A DNA stretch of 64,000 nt from NCBI GenBank assembly GCA_010015805.1, contig ML978125.1:1922001-1986000 (forward strand). Direction: 5' to 3'. Positions 22,766-33,243 of the stretch are shown piece after piece. The notes below the pieces were generated by a model. The model was not told where the DNA came from, made no database searches, and saw only the letters and a program-made list of their open reading frames with translations. Made by a program: the position numbers and the translations under genes. The DNA is from Rhizodiscina lignyota. Lineage: Eukaryota; Ascomycota; Dothideomycetes; Aulographales; Rhizodiscinaceae. How positions within the stretch are numbered: the first letter of the stretch is position 1; the number at the start of each line of letters is the position of its first letter.

Positions 22766-23558
22766 TCGATGTCCCTTGTACACATACATTTGTCTTCTTG
22801 TATTCCGTTGCGGTACCATAGAAACCTGTATACCGCTAGCCTGATTCAGTACCTTTCTCATTCCTGACTCCTGAAATGTTCGGAATCATTCCGGAACGGA
22901 ATAATGGCGTTCTTCCCTAAGGATCATGGCCAAGTTATCTTTCGGTTATTGCTATTGGATCGACGTAAAATAGTTCTGGACAGTCGAAATTGACAAATCT
23001 CTGCGACTCTGATAACATCGCTTAGGCATAATTGGCAAGACTCAAAACATGTTTAAGTCTAACGGTGGCGCCCTCAGGTTCTCACTTGTTGGCGCAACGA
23101 CCTACCTCATATAACAAGTCATGACGGCTGTGTCAGCAACACGAGCCTCCCAGCCTTTGCCAAGTTCTTCGTTTCAGTCCATCGCTGCTCTGCTGAGGCT
23201 CGGCATGGTCACCTTATTCCAGCTGCTGCTTACGTTAGCCGACTAACGAGATAGGCTAAGAGCGCGGCGAAGTAATCCTGGCATCTTCCAACAGGCACCA
23301 GCGTGCCCAGTATCCAGAAGTTTGGGAGCCTCCTTGTCTAAGCTTGCCTTTTTGGTCTAGCCTTCCGTCCAGAGCCAGAGCTTCAGCTGGCGGCGGCCGC
23401 TGATAGTAGAGCAGTGGTAACCTCAGGCGGGCGACATGTATAAGTAAAGCGAGACCGACGCGTCTTGCTTACAGGTAATCTAGAAATTGGACATCTCTTC
23501 ACTCTCACGTTCATTTTATCTTCCATTCATCTCTCGTTCATTTCAATTCAAAATTGCC
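22766..23558. promoter_or_regulatory. Intergenic: fluG 3' flank and promoter of the hemerythrin-like gene
   Basis: No gene recognised. A TATA-like word (GTATAAGTA) lies near 23438, about 120 bp before the next ATG, and an ACGCGT lies at 23458-23463. CT-rich sequence follows up to the start codon, as is common in fungal leaders. Confidence 0.5.
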
Positions 23559-24525
23559 ATGGCGACAGAGCAGAAGCCCTGGGCCGATGGTCCTCTTCCA
23601 TTGCTGGACACAACGTCCTGGAAGTCCACTGACGCGGTATGTTCAATTCCTTCATGATGTCCTTCATGAAATTCTAGTCTTGAACGCGACAATGCCGCAA
23701 TATTGCAAATCACTGATATTCTCCAAGAAAGAGCATATGTCCATCCAAATGGGCCTCGAGATGGTCGCGGCGCACAATGGCATGATCCGCGGCATGAACG
23801 CCATCTGTCTACAAGGCCCTAATATCCACGACCCCCAAGACGTAGCCGACTTCCTCTTCTTCTGCCAGATGTGGTGCGTCAGCCTCGAACACCACCATGA
23901 CTCCGAGGAAAAGTTCCTGTTCCCGGACTTGACAGCGTACACTGGCAAGCCGGATCTCATGAGCGAGAACATTGAGCAACACAAGACCTTCCACGACGGC
24001 TTGGACGCGTTTCAGAACTATGCCAGCGAGACAGCTCCAGAGCAGTACCGCTGGGAGGACATGAAGAAGATCATCGACGCATTCGTGCCGTCGCTGTACG
24101 CGCATCTAGAGGCCGAGGTGCCCACTCTGCTCGCGCTTCGCGACTACGATAACGCCGAGCTGAAGAAAATTTGGAAGAGGACAGAGGATTATGCAAAGGA
24201 CAACAAGGACCCGAGGATGAAGGTTCGTCCTGCTTCTGCGCTGGAGACTCTCCACTGCGGTCCTACGACTACCCAGTCTTATGTACTATACGCGTCGAGA
24301 GGAATGGGCTGTGCTGACCACTGTATGACATGACAGGACATTATTTGCTTCGCAATTGGCAACATTGACCGCACACATGAAGACGGATTGCACAAGAACT
24401 TCCCACCCTTCCCATTTTTCGTTCCGTACGTGGCGCACTACTTGTGGGGCAGGAAGCACAGCGGTTCGTGGAGATTGTCGCCATGCGACGCGTGGGGTCA
24501 GCCAAGATCGATGCCATTTGCCTAG
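23559..24525 (+). CDS. Hemerythrin-like HHE cation-binding domain protein
   Basis: Exons are 23559-23636, 23728-24222 and 24337-24525, giving 253 residues. The four-helix HHE domain shows the expected His/Glu ligands in order: AHNGMIRGMN, LEHHHDSEEKFLFPDL, EQHKTFHDGLDAF and YAHLEAEVPTLL. Such proteins bind a di-iron centre and are linked to oxygen, iron or redox sensing; the substrate is unknown. The C-terminal SPCDAWGQPRSMPFA block is typical of this fungal subfamily and confirms exon 3. Two splice sites are unusual: intron 1 (GTATGT donor) must end at CCAAG to keep the frame, and intron 2 begins GTTCGT. The start ATG 23559 opens MATEQKPWADGPLPL, the familiar opening of this family. Confidence 0.82.
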
Positions 24526-25801
24526 GCGAAGCAGAGAGGCTTGAAGAAGTAGCAAATAGACGTTGAAAAGGGGAAGCACATTGTAACGCTGACATAAGCG
24601 CGATACGAGATCTAGATCTGCGAATACTCATTCAGGGAATTGCTGAAAAACAGTGGCGTTTTGGAAGATCCGGGTGCTGGAATAGTCCAATGGTTATCAA
24701 ATGCGTGTAGAACTTATTGTAATAATGACAAGGAATCTAGAACAGTTGAGGGAATTTTTTGTCATTGATCTCAATCTACATAGTGCTAGGCCTGTGTTAC
24801 CCAGCAAGAACAACGCAGACGAACCAACATGCCTTCAAAAAAGGTATTTTCTTCTTCTTTTTTTTCTTTTGAGTTTTCTTTCTACCAAGACAATTCCCAA
24901 GCCGCAGTTCCAGTTAACGTAGTCGAGGAAACCGTAGTCACAAAAGGTCCCCTCATGGTGCGAACTTAGCAGAATACACCCTTGGACTGATCTAGTCTGC
25001 TTTCCCATACCAGTTTCAGCATAAAGTATCCCTCGAAAGAATCTTCGCAAGCTTCGAGGCGTCTACCGTTAAAGGAGAAGCGGTGATCAACAGTTGGAAA
25101 GATCTCAAGGTGGACGGCTTGAGATAGAGTGTGGAAGATTCGGAAGAGGAGATGGGGTGATAGTGACAGCGGCGTATCATTCGTAGACTGTCTCAAGCGC
25201 CTGGTGACACCGGAGACAATTTCGAAGGTAGTAGTTGTGCAAGCCAGCTCGAGTCGTCGTAATTCAGTAATTTGAGAGCGTAGAGGGTGTCAATACGACC
25301 GATAATCGTATCAGGGGGAATTGGTTGATTATCCATATTCATAGTGTGTTGAGGGAAGGTGTTCTTGTCGAGAGATCTTCGTCAAAGCGTGACGACCAGG
25401 ACTGTGTGACCGGCACAGCGGGAGGGAAACTATGAGTACAATGCTGCAGTGGCTCCAAAGAGGTGAGAAATCCATGTCTTCGTCAGGGTCCAGTCAAAAG
25501 TGGATCATGAGGTCGCTGGACTACTCCATCATCGAATGCAGAGCCCAAATGGAGAAAAGAAGCTGCAAATAAGAGGTATGTGCAGAAACAAAACATCGGC
25601 CGATACTAAGATGGCCATCTCATATCGTAGCCGACGCATCCGGATGAGTAAAACCCAAGCTGAACCAAGGAGTGCATATCATGCAAGACGCGCGAAAGCG
25701 CACCGTGATTGAGAAACCCCGCCGCAGTGGAAAGGTCTTTTTGTGAGAACGCCGATACTCCGAAATACCCTCTAAGTGACCCGGTGGAGAAGTGAAGTTG
25801 G
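24526..25801. other. Long convergent intergenic region before DHH1
   Basis: About 1.3 kb between two 3' ends. Only short frames without recognisable motifs occur. A pyrimidine-rich run (CTTCTTC, then a T run) lies near 24848-24875. Part is likely the DHH1 3' UTR. No RNA gene or repeat identified. Confidence 0.55.
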
Positions 25802-27426
25802 CTATTGCTGGATAGGAGCAGGCTTTGGCTGCCTGCCTTGTCCAGCAAAACCATTCTGGCCATTTCTCTGGCCTTGAGTGTGTTGGTTGGGATCACGTGG
25901 AGGACCCCTTCGCTGCTGATACTGGCCACCACCGCGCTGACCGCGTTGTGCGAAGCCACCTCGAGAGCCGCTAAGCTGCCTAGTGATACTCGCATCCTGA
26001 TTCTGCTGCTCTTGAGAGGGATTGTTGATTGGTCTCGGGATCGTCTCTGGAGTATCGTAGACATATAGCTTCTTCTCGATGACTTGAGGAATCGGCTGAA
26101 TCTCGGTACCCAGTTCCTGCTCAATGCGATAAAGGTTGAAGCGGTCTTCCCAGTTGATGAGATTGATTGCAAGACCTAAATGGCCAAAACGACCAGAACG
26201 ACCAATGCGATGAAGATAGGTCTCGGCATTCTTCGGGAAGTCAAAGTTGATGACAACGTTGACAGCTTGGATATCAATACCGCGCGTCAACAGATCAGAA
26301 CAGACCAAGTTTCTGCACACTCCATTGCGGAAATCATGAAAGACGCGGTTTCGAGCGTGCTGCATCATGCGCGCATGAGAGTAGAAGCATGAGTAGCCCA
26401 GTTCAGTTATCTTCTTGGCGAGAAGCTCGACGCGGTTCGTCGAATTGCAGAAGATGATGGATTGGTTGATTTGAAGTTTGTTGAAGAGTGTATTCAAGCA
26501 GTGGACCTTCTGCTTCTCTTCGACAAAAGCGTAATACTGGGTAATACCACGGAGGGTAAGCTCATCCATGAGATTGATTTCGTATGGTGTCTTCATATGC
26601 TGGTCCTTGAAGCTTTTCACTGAGATAGGGAACGTAGCACTGAACAGCATGACCTGCCGATCCTTTGGATGGAATGCAAGCAGCTGCTCCACGCTTGGTG
26701 TGAACTCTGGGGAGAGGAGCTTGTCGGCCTCATCCATCACAAAGGTTTGACAACCCGATAGATCAGCCACTTGCTTGCTTGCAAGATCCAAAATCCTGCC
26801 CGGAGTTCCAACAATGATGTGTACGGTCTCGCTGAGTCGAATGATGTCGTCCTTCAAGCCAGTACCACCGGTACTGACCATGACGTTGAGTCCAAGATGC
26901 TTCCCAAGAGTCTTGCAAACCTGAGACGTCTGCAATGCCAATTCACGCGTCGGGACAAGTATGAGCGCTTGAGTTTTTGTGCTCTTGGGGTTGATGCGTT
27001 CCAGAGTGGGGATAACGTATGCGGCAGTCTTTCCAGTTCCATTCTTCGCACGCGCGAGAATATCGCGGCCAGTGAGCGCTACAGGGATCGCCTCTTCTTG
27101 AATGGGGGATGGCTTCTCAAAACCGGCTTCGAATATGCCCATCATGAGTTCGCGCTTGATATAGAAATCTTCGAACTCGAGGCCTTTTGTTCCCAAAACA
27201 TCCTAAATCAGTTAGTAAAAGATGGTCAATATCTACACGTATACCCTTTTTTCGCACATCTGTCTGTACTCGTGTGTCTTTGGAGGGTTGCTTGAGCCCC
27301 TGCTTCCAGTCGTTGCCATCTTTGGCGTTCGTGTCGCTATAACTTATTAATACGCGCAGGGTCTCGAGCGATAGGTACTCACGTCAGCTTTGATGCTGCC
27401 AACTGATTCGTGATATCTGTTGCCAT
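25802..27426 (-). CDS. DHH1: ATP-dependent DEAD-box RNA helicase DHH1 (DDX6/Rck/p54 family)
   Basis: Cytoplasmic helicase of P-bodies that promotes decapping and represses translation. Exons, down the minus strand, are 27426-27383, 27336-27258 and 27202-25802, giving 507 residues. Joins give [20 protein letters not shown], then [16 protein letters not shown]. The second donor is GTGCGA. Motifs are all present: Q motif ([10 protein letters not shown]), I (AKNGTGKT), Ia (PTRELALQ), II (DEAD), III (SAT), IV (IIFCNS), V (TRGIDIQ) and VI ([10 protein letters not shown]). The C-terminal tail (after about residue 440) is Gln/Asn/Gly/Arg-rich, as in fungal Dhh1 proteins where it favours phase separation. 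The 652-bp upstream spacer is shared with the rhomboid gene. Confidence 0.96.
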
Positions 27427-28078
27427 TGTGAACAATGCCTGTGCAAGCAGGCTATATGGGGTATGTTGTGTCGAGCCGAAGTTGAAAGATCGAGTCGATG
27501 TGGGCCTTGAGAAGGCCCGTTACGCAGTTCAGCCGTAGAAAGATGTGGGGATTGCGGGAGAAAGAGTGGTCTCTGTGCGTGCAATACCTAGGCGACCTAG
27601 GTCTTAAGAAGTTGCAGGGCGTAAGGTACGAGGAGTGAAGTTTTGTGTGTGTTGAAAGTGGCGTCTCGGTTGATTCACAGGCTTGTCGGCTGTGAAAGAA
27701 GGCTGAGTCTGCGAGTAAACGCACTTTAATAGCTTTGGCGAAGCGTTAGAGGCAGTGTGTGGGGGTGGTAGGTTGTGTGAGAGAGTGCGCGCGTTGTTGA
27801 GGGTTGTTTATTGTTGTGGGAATTGTGGGTGTGAAGTGGGAGGAGAAGGCCTGAGGTTGTTTTTGAGGTGCGCCAGCTCTGCGGCCGAGCCACCCCGAGG
27901 TCAGAGCGCCACGTCCGCAGCGCGCCAGCGGGACAAGGACTTGTGTCACCCACCATGTGTCGAAAGGGCACTTCATTCCAGGAAGACCCGTTGCTTATAT
28001 CTCTTTTTTCCTTTCTCCCGAGCGAGAGTTTTCTACGTACTCAGGTAGTCACCGCACTAGCCTGGTCTGTAATAGAAG
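27427..28078. promoter_or_regulatory. Bidirectional promoter between DHH1 and the rhomboid gene
   Basis: A 652-bp head-to-head spacer. GT-rich/CA-rich asymmetry is marked around 27750-27850. An imperfect repeat of CCTAGG/ACCTAGG words lies near 27587-27601. No coding region recognised. Confidence 0.5.
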
Positions 28079-29008
28079 ATGATCTCTCTTATTGACGGCC
28101 TCAGAGCTTCACGTTCCATCTCTCTATTTGTTCGACTACAAACTGTACCATCGCGATGCCTCATGCAATCAAGGCTTTCATCTTTTCAGAATCGTTTATA
28201 TTATAGCGTTCGGCAGCCTTGCCAATTGAGCCTGGAGCTCTTATCACATGGACGACGCAGCCGCTCGAGCTCTTTTCCAAGGTCTACGTCTAGAAACGTC
28301 ATGCTTTCGGCCAGCCGTATAGTTCTTCGAACATATACCACCGGTCAAAGCTATGGAGAATACGTGCGCCATTCCGCCTCGAATTCTCGCTTCATCTGGG
28401 GTCTCATCATTGCCAACACAATTGTGTTTGCAGGATGGGAATACTGCAAATTCGGGCAGGGAAGCGACCAGCTGAAAGCATTCATGTACAGCAATTTCGT
28501 CATCAGTGGAGATCACATCAAAGCTAACCGATACTGGACTATTGTCACATCAGCATTCTCACACATCAGTGAGGGACACTTCCTGGGCAACATGATAACC
28601 CTTTACGCATTTGGATCCCTTCTCGCTACTTTTCCTGGGATGAGAGTAGCTAACTTGGCAGTCCTGAGCTTTGGTTCTGCCGTCTCAGGCAGTCTCGGAT
28701 GGCTCTTGCATGAGAGACGAGATGAACAAGCGTACGTGCAACGCCATGCAGTGGGCGCTAGTGGCATGATTATGGGTCTTGGAGCTGCTGCAGCCTGTTT
28801 GACCCCAACGACGACGTTCTTATTATTCGGTATCGTTCCAATGCCCTTATGGATGCTAGTTGGCGGCTACTTTCTGTACGATTCTTACTACTTGGACTCA
28901 AAGGATAGCAGAGTCGGACATGCGGGCCATTTGGGTGGTCTTGCTTTCGGAGTTGCATACTACGCTCTGAGACTGAGACGTCTTGGAGGTATCTTCCGTT
29001 TACGTTGA
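28079..29008 (+). CDS. Rhomboid-family intramembrane serine protease, probably mitochondrial
   Basis: Single-exon, 309 residues. The rhomboid core is intact: HFLGN (H167/N171, oxyanion side), the nucleophile motif GASG (S229) and the catalytic His in GHAGHLGG (H284). Hydrophobic segments lie at about 105-121, 171-186, 190-210, 225-242, 245-268 and 284-297, matching a six-helix rhomboid with a possible extra N-terminal helix. The first about 90 residues are rich in Arg and Ser with few acids (SRCLMQSRLSSFQNRLYYSV), suggesting a mitochondrial presequence. It could be Pcp1/PARL-like or the second, less studied fungal mitochondrial rhomboid; I cannot separate these. The gene converges with HAUS1 170 bp downstream. 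Confidence 0.85.
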   Translation: MISLIDGLRASRSISLFVRLQTVPSRCLMQSRLSSFQNRLYYSVRQPCQLSLELLSHGRRSRSSSFPRSTSRNVMLSASRIVLRTYTTGQSYGEYVRHSASNSRFIWGLIIANTIVFAGWEYCKFGQGSDQLKAFMYSNFVISGDHIKANRYWTIVTSAFSHISEGHFLGNMITLYAFGSLLATFPGMRVANLAVLSFGSAVSGSLGWLLHERRDEQAYVQRHAVGASGMIMGLGAAAACLTPTTTFLLFGIVPMPLWMLVGGYFLYDSYYLDSKDSRVGHAGHLGGLAFGVAYYALRLRRLGGIFRLR

Positions 29009-29178
29009 GCTCAAGGATTGGTGGGGAGGGCGCCAAGGTTGGATCTATCAATGGATTTAAAGATGCGGTCTCAATTGACCTGCCGAAGGGATCTGTTTGG
29101 ATAATTCGTGGAGCGATAGCGGGTTAAATTCGAGTATAATTGTATACTGCATTCCAGAGTAGAGAATGTTATGGGAAT

Positions 29179-30248
29179 CTATTTGCCCACCATTTCCGCA
29201 AATACTTTGTCTCTCTCCCTCTTCAGGAGCTCGACCTCCTTCTCTATTCTCTTAACCTCCTTCCTAGCTGCATCTCGATCCGGTGGAAGTCCCTCGAACC
29301 CCTTAATTTGGGATTCCAACTGGTTTACCCGTTTCCTCATATCTACTACCTCATTCTCCAGTTCTACAACATCTTCCACGCCAACACTGTACTCGCTTCC
29401 CGGTAAGCTAGCACTGAGGGCATTTAGCCTCTCCTCGTACTCAGCAACCTTGGCCTTTAGCATCTTGGTATTCCGCGTCCATTCTTGTGTCTGTTGTGGA
29501 AGGGACAATGGCACGCTGAATGTGTTTGCAGTCGTGTCTTTCGATGGTTGGATGTCTCGAAGCTGCGCGCGAAGAGCAAACATTTGCGACTGTAGGTAAG
29601 AGTGAAGGTGGTTAAGTCGATGAAGTTGCTGGCTCAAAGCGTGAGACTGGGTCGTTAATTGAATGAGGGTGTGCGCAGTGCTAAAGTGCGTTAGCTCGAC
29701 ACGTTTGAGAATCAAAGTACGGAAGGGTTGTTACGATTCAGCACCAGGCCTTGGAGAGTCAATGGCCACGCTGCAAGCCGCTAGTGCATCAAGACTTTGT
29801 TGTGCGTCTGGCGAGAGATGCATTCTTAATGCCTCCAGGATAGCCGCATCGTCATCCGAACGCTCTAGATCTGCCTTGTACGAGATTAGCGCCAGTGTAT
29901 ACGATCAAATCTTTGAAATGTTGGCCATTTGACGCGTCCAACGCGTCTTGCTCTGGCTCAGACTGCTTCGTGCTTGAATTGACAACGTACCTCAACTTCA
30001 GCCAATGTCCTCTTCTCAACCGTCCACAGCACCTCTCGCTCTTCATCTGCCTTCTCATTTGCTGCAACAAGAGCTAGAAGAGCTTTCAACGTGTCTTCAT
30101 TTCGTTCAAAAAGCGGCACGCTACGACCTTGATACTTGGACGAGAGCCACGAATCGATTTGGGCCCAGTCGGCGGCTTGAGCACGCTGAGCACGAGCTTT
30201 GCTAGGCGAGAAGGAGAGGGAGAAATGGGGAGTGAGTGTCGGATCCAT
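29179..30248 (-). CDS. HAUS1: HAUS augmin-like complex subunit 1
   Basis: Augmin binds spindle microtubules and recruits gamma-tubulin for branching nucleation. Exons, down the minus strand, are 30248-29991, 29874-29735 and 29680-29179, giving 299 residues. The N-terminus carries the conserved fungal HAUS1 block (DWAQIDSWLSSKYQGRSVP, then FERNEDTLKALLALVAANE). The second join gives GAES/TAHTLIQLTTQSHAL. The C-terminal third (MLKAKVAEYEERL, VVELENEVVDMRKRVNQLE, VKRIEKEVELLKRERDKV) is coiled coil. Intron 1 (29990-29875) must end at ACAAG to stay in frame, another AAG acceptor, and contains two ACGCGT boxes. Assignment rests on the N-terminal block and coiled-coil layout from memory; another spindle coiled-coil protein is the main alternative. 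Confidence 0.7.
29932..29946. promoter_or_regulatory. Pair of ACGCGT (MCB-type) boxes inside HAUS1 intron 1
   Basis: Perfect ACGCGT at 29932-29937 and again at 29941-29946, spaced 9 bp start to start. Both lie within the first HAUS1 intron, about 300 bp into the gene. They could be an intronic MBF site; the words are seen, the function is inference. Confidence 0.45.
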
Positions 30249-31002
30249 TGGTAAGATTCAATTACGATTTAAACAGCTGATAACAGGGCGACTCTAGATT
30301 TGCAGTGGAAGGGTGTTCCTCATAAAGTGTCCCAACAGGGCGCACGGACAGGGGGCATTTCAAACACGGCCACCATGCTTCATTTTCACGAGCATATATT
30401 ATTCAGATAGCAGACCTATTTTGCTGGCTCATTTCATTGAGATCGTCCATGTATTCCGCCTATCTTGATTGATGATTTCCTTTAAAATCGTGGGCTGAGA
30501 AATTTGGGAATTCCTTGCTGGTAATTGAACAACCTGTGAACACGCCGTACCAGAAGATGGTATCTTTTGCTACTTTTACTGAATAGACGCTTGCTAGGAT
30601 AGAGATTGAACCGTAAAAGTAAAGCTGTACAGCCATCTAATTATGCCTGTAATGTGAGGGTCGCGAAGTCAGTGCAGCTCCCATGGCAGCTCGAACGCAG
30701 TCTGGCCACATCGCACAACTGGGCGCTGCTGCATGTCTTTTGCGGGCCTTCGCCGTTACAATCTCTTGTTTTCTTCGACTTGGACCAAGTACAGTAAGGT
30801 TGTGTCACATTTGTTCTATATGTATCTTACAACGATCATATCGCCCTTCCCGTTCTTCTCACGCCGCAAAGCTCAATCCAGTGACGCTGGGCGTCATCAT
30901 ATCGTAGAAAGTAGACTTCATGAAAGACGTACCACGAGGGTATAATGCAGAATAGAGATCTTTCGCCAATGTAGCCGGTCAGAAGCACACCAAACCGCAA
31001 CT
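30249..31002. other. Intergenic: SDR 3' flank and HAUS1 promoter
   Basis: Both flanking genes are on the minus strand. Short frames (for example 30606-30945 on the plus strand) show no family features. No repeat or RNA gene seen. Confidence 0.55.
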
Positions 31003-31902
31003 TCACCAAGGTAACTGGAGCGGGCCTGGCAAATCCTTCGACCCAAGCACAGCTTCTGCCGTACCAATGTCACTGGAAAAGCATCAGTAAAGAGTTTGGA
31101 CGACGTATGGAGTAAATGTATGCTTACGCTGCTCCTCGAGGAGCCCAGAATTGTCCCGTCTTATCCAGATCGAACGTCTCGATGAACTCAATCAAGCTCG
31201 TGGCCGCCACTTGTGGATATACAGCTATTTAACGTTAGCATCGCGGCTTAAACTACCAAGCTCACAATTCTTACCACCACCGGATTCCCAAAACTTGTCG
31301 TAGCCGACTCCCTTTGTCATATCGGTCCTCATGAAGCCAGGGTGCACCAGTCCCACAGCAATACCCTTCTCCTTCAAGTCTTCACTTAGCAACTTTCCCA
31401 CCATGTTCAGTGCAGCTTTGCTGGCGTGATGGCCGAAGTTGCCGCCGCCATTGGGTCCATGTCTCAATGCGATGCTTCCAGCCTCACTGCTCACGAGAAT
31501 GATCTTTGGATTCGGCCCGACACCTCTCTTGCGGAACATTCCCGCCTTAACAAGATGGTGAACCAAGAACACGGGGCCGATTGCGGACGTCTTGTACATC
31601 TGGAGCTCCTTATCAAAAGATGGCTCGTCGAACGTTTCGCTTCCGAAGTATCCGGCGGAGATGATGCAGATATCAATGCATGTGTCGCTGCTCAACCGAG
31701 AGGCAATTTTGAAGCCGGCTTCCTCATCTGCAACATCGATATTTGGGATCCAGAACACATTATCGGGAAATTCTGGATTGCCTTTAAATGGAGCAGTGTG
31801 CCGTGATGTAGCGAAAACGCGATTCCGATCTGACGAGGCGTATTGCTTTACGAGCTGGGCTCCCAGACCACGAGTCCCTCCAACTATGAGTACAGTTGGC
31901 AT
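31003..31902 (-). CDS. Short-chain dehydrogenase/reductase (classical-like SDR, C-factor type)
   Basis: Exons, down the minus strand, are 31902-31275, 31224-31128 and 31072-31003, giving 264 residues. It is a Rossmann-fold NAD(P) oxidoreductase of unknown substrate. It has the cofactor loop GGTRGLGAQL at the N-terminus, the structural IISAG element (NNAG equivalent), the catalytic Ser in ILVSSEAGSI, and HHASKAALN in place of YxxxK. The usual catalytic Tyr is therefore His, with Lys kept. HPGFMRTDM is the standard post-catalytic motif. The last two exons give FWAPRGAADIGTAEAVLGS and a final LPW, a conserved ending of this fungal subfamily, which fixes both joins. The His-for-Tyr swap may lower or change activity. 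Divergent from the thioesterase gene. Confidence 0.85.
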
Positions 31903-32397
31903 GATTGATTGATGTTTTCGTGACTTTGTTGAGTAATAATCTGAAACTTTTGAAGCTTGCTGGAATTTGGCAGTCTCTCCATTTCGCTCCCGCTTTGCTT
32001 TATATGCCCAATGTCAAGCGGACGTAGTTCGGACAGGGTATAGCTCCACCCATCTCCCGCGGCTCCGGCCAAACAGACATTGTGACGTTCATGTACCAGA
32101 TCTTGTAGGTGATGGTCAGTAAGCAGCACTTAAGCAGGCATTCGTTGATCTCCGACAGTGGTCCCTTGCAATTTGTCGCGTGCTTCATGCAGGGCGCACG
32201 AAAATGCATCGTGACGTACCTGCGCGGACTTATCTCTGCCCTTTTGCGGATCGGATCGCGGCCAAAGGTTTCAGGAGGGGATTTCGACGACCAAGACCCT
32301 CCATTCGTTCGGGTATATCTCGGGCTTGGCCTTTGATATCAAAACATGAAGCAGTAACTCGGTCGATCTAACAAAACGCATCTTCAAAATTTCCAAT
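31903..32397. promoter_or_regulatory. Bidirectional promoter, SDR and acyl-protein thioesterase
   Basis: A 495-bp head-to-head spacer. On the minus strand, GGGCATATAAAGC (TATA-like) lies near 31999-32011, about 100 bp before the SDR start. No gene within. Confidence 0.55.
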
Positions 32398-33138
32398 ATG
32401 GCAGATGAGGAAGGCCCCGTTATTAAGCCCGCGACAAACCCGCCTTCTGATCCGGCGAAATCGGCGGTTTTCATCTTCCTCCACGGGCTCGGGGATGATG
32501 GATACGGATGGGCAGACATCGCAGATCAATTCCAGGCTGCTCATAAACTACCGCACCTCAAATGGATCTTTCCCAGTGCGCCAGAAAACAGAGATGCGAT
32601 GGAACGCGCTTGGTTTACGCCGACGGGACTGTCGCCTGTCGCAAACTCGAGGCCTGAGCTTGATGATCCTGAAGATGAGGACGGTCTGATGAGAAGTCTA
32701 AGATCTATAGAGGCGATGATTGATGATGTCGTCGCAAAGGGCACACCAGCAGAGAGAGTCATTCTCGGCGGATTCTCGCAGGGTTGCGCTATGACTCTTC
32801 TGGTGGGCTTGATGTCGAAATGGACTGAAAAACTGGGCGGTTTAGCCGGCTTGTCTGGCTTTATACCCTTGGCAGGGAAAATTAAGCAACTGAGAGAAGA
32901 GAACAATTTACCGGGAAAGGTGGAGAAGCAAGTACCGATGTTCATTGCTCGTGGCACTAAAGATATGCTCATTCCCAAAAGATACTGGAGAATTTGTATG
33001 GAGACGCTGAAGGATATTGGCATAGACGACACTACAATCGAAAGCCACGAATATGAAGGGATGGCCCACTCCGCTTCTGGGGCAGAGCTAAGAGATCTGT
33101 GTACATGGCTGGAGAAGACTGTGCCATCAATCGAATGA
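32398..33138 (+). CDS. APT1: Acyl-protein thioesterase 1 (phospholipase/carboxylesterase family)
   Basis: Cytosolic alpha/beta hydrolase that removes S-palmitoyl groups from proteins such as Ras and G-alpha. It is 246 residues in one exon. The catalytic triad is visible: Ser in GGFSQG (S127), Asp in RGTKDMLIP (D189) and His in GMAHSASG (H224). FLHGLGDDGYGW forms the oxyanion loop, and FPSAPENRDAM replaces the more common PSAP...VT element. An acidic insertion (PELDDPEDEDG, about 86-96) lies before the helix that precedes the nucleophile elbow. ATG 32398 is the first in-frame start and gives the normal family length. It converges with SMC6 106 bp downstream. Confidence 0.92.
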   Translation: MADEEGPVIKPATNPPSDPAKSAVFIFLHGLGDDGYGWADIADQFQAAHKLPHLKWIFPSAPENRDAMERAWFTPTGLSPVANSRPELDDPEDEDGLMRSLRSIEAMIDDVVAKGTPAERVILGGFSQGCAMTLLVGLMSKWTEKLGGLAGLSGFIPLAGKIKQLREENNLPGKVEKQVPMFIARGTKDMLIPKRYWRICMETLKDIGIDDTTIESHEYEGMAHSASGAELRDLCTWLEKTVPSIE

Positions 33139-33243
33139 TTATCAGCTAGAGTACAAAAGTACGACCCTTTCCGAAAGCAACTTCAAGCAATGTTCCTGCA
33201 TGGACAGAAACAAGTGTAATTACATGCTATGTGAATCAATTTC

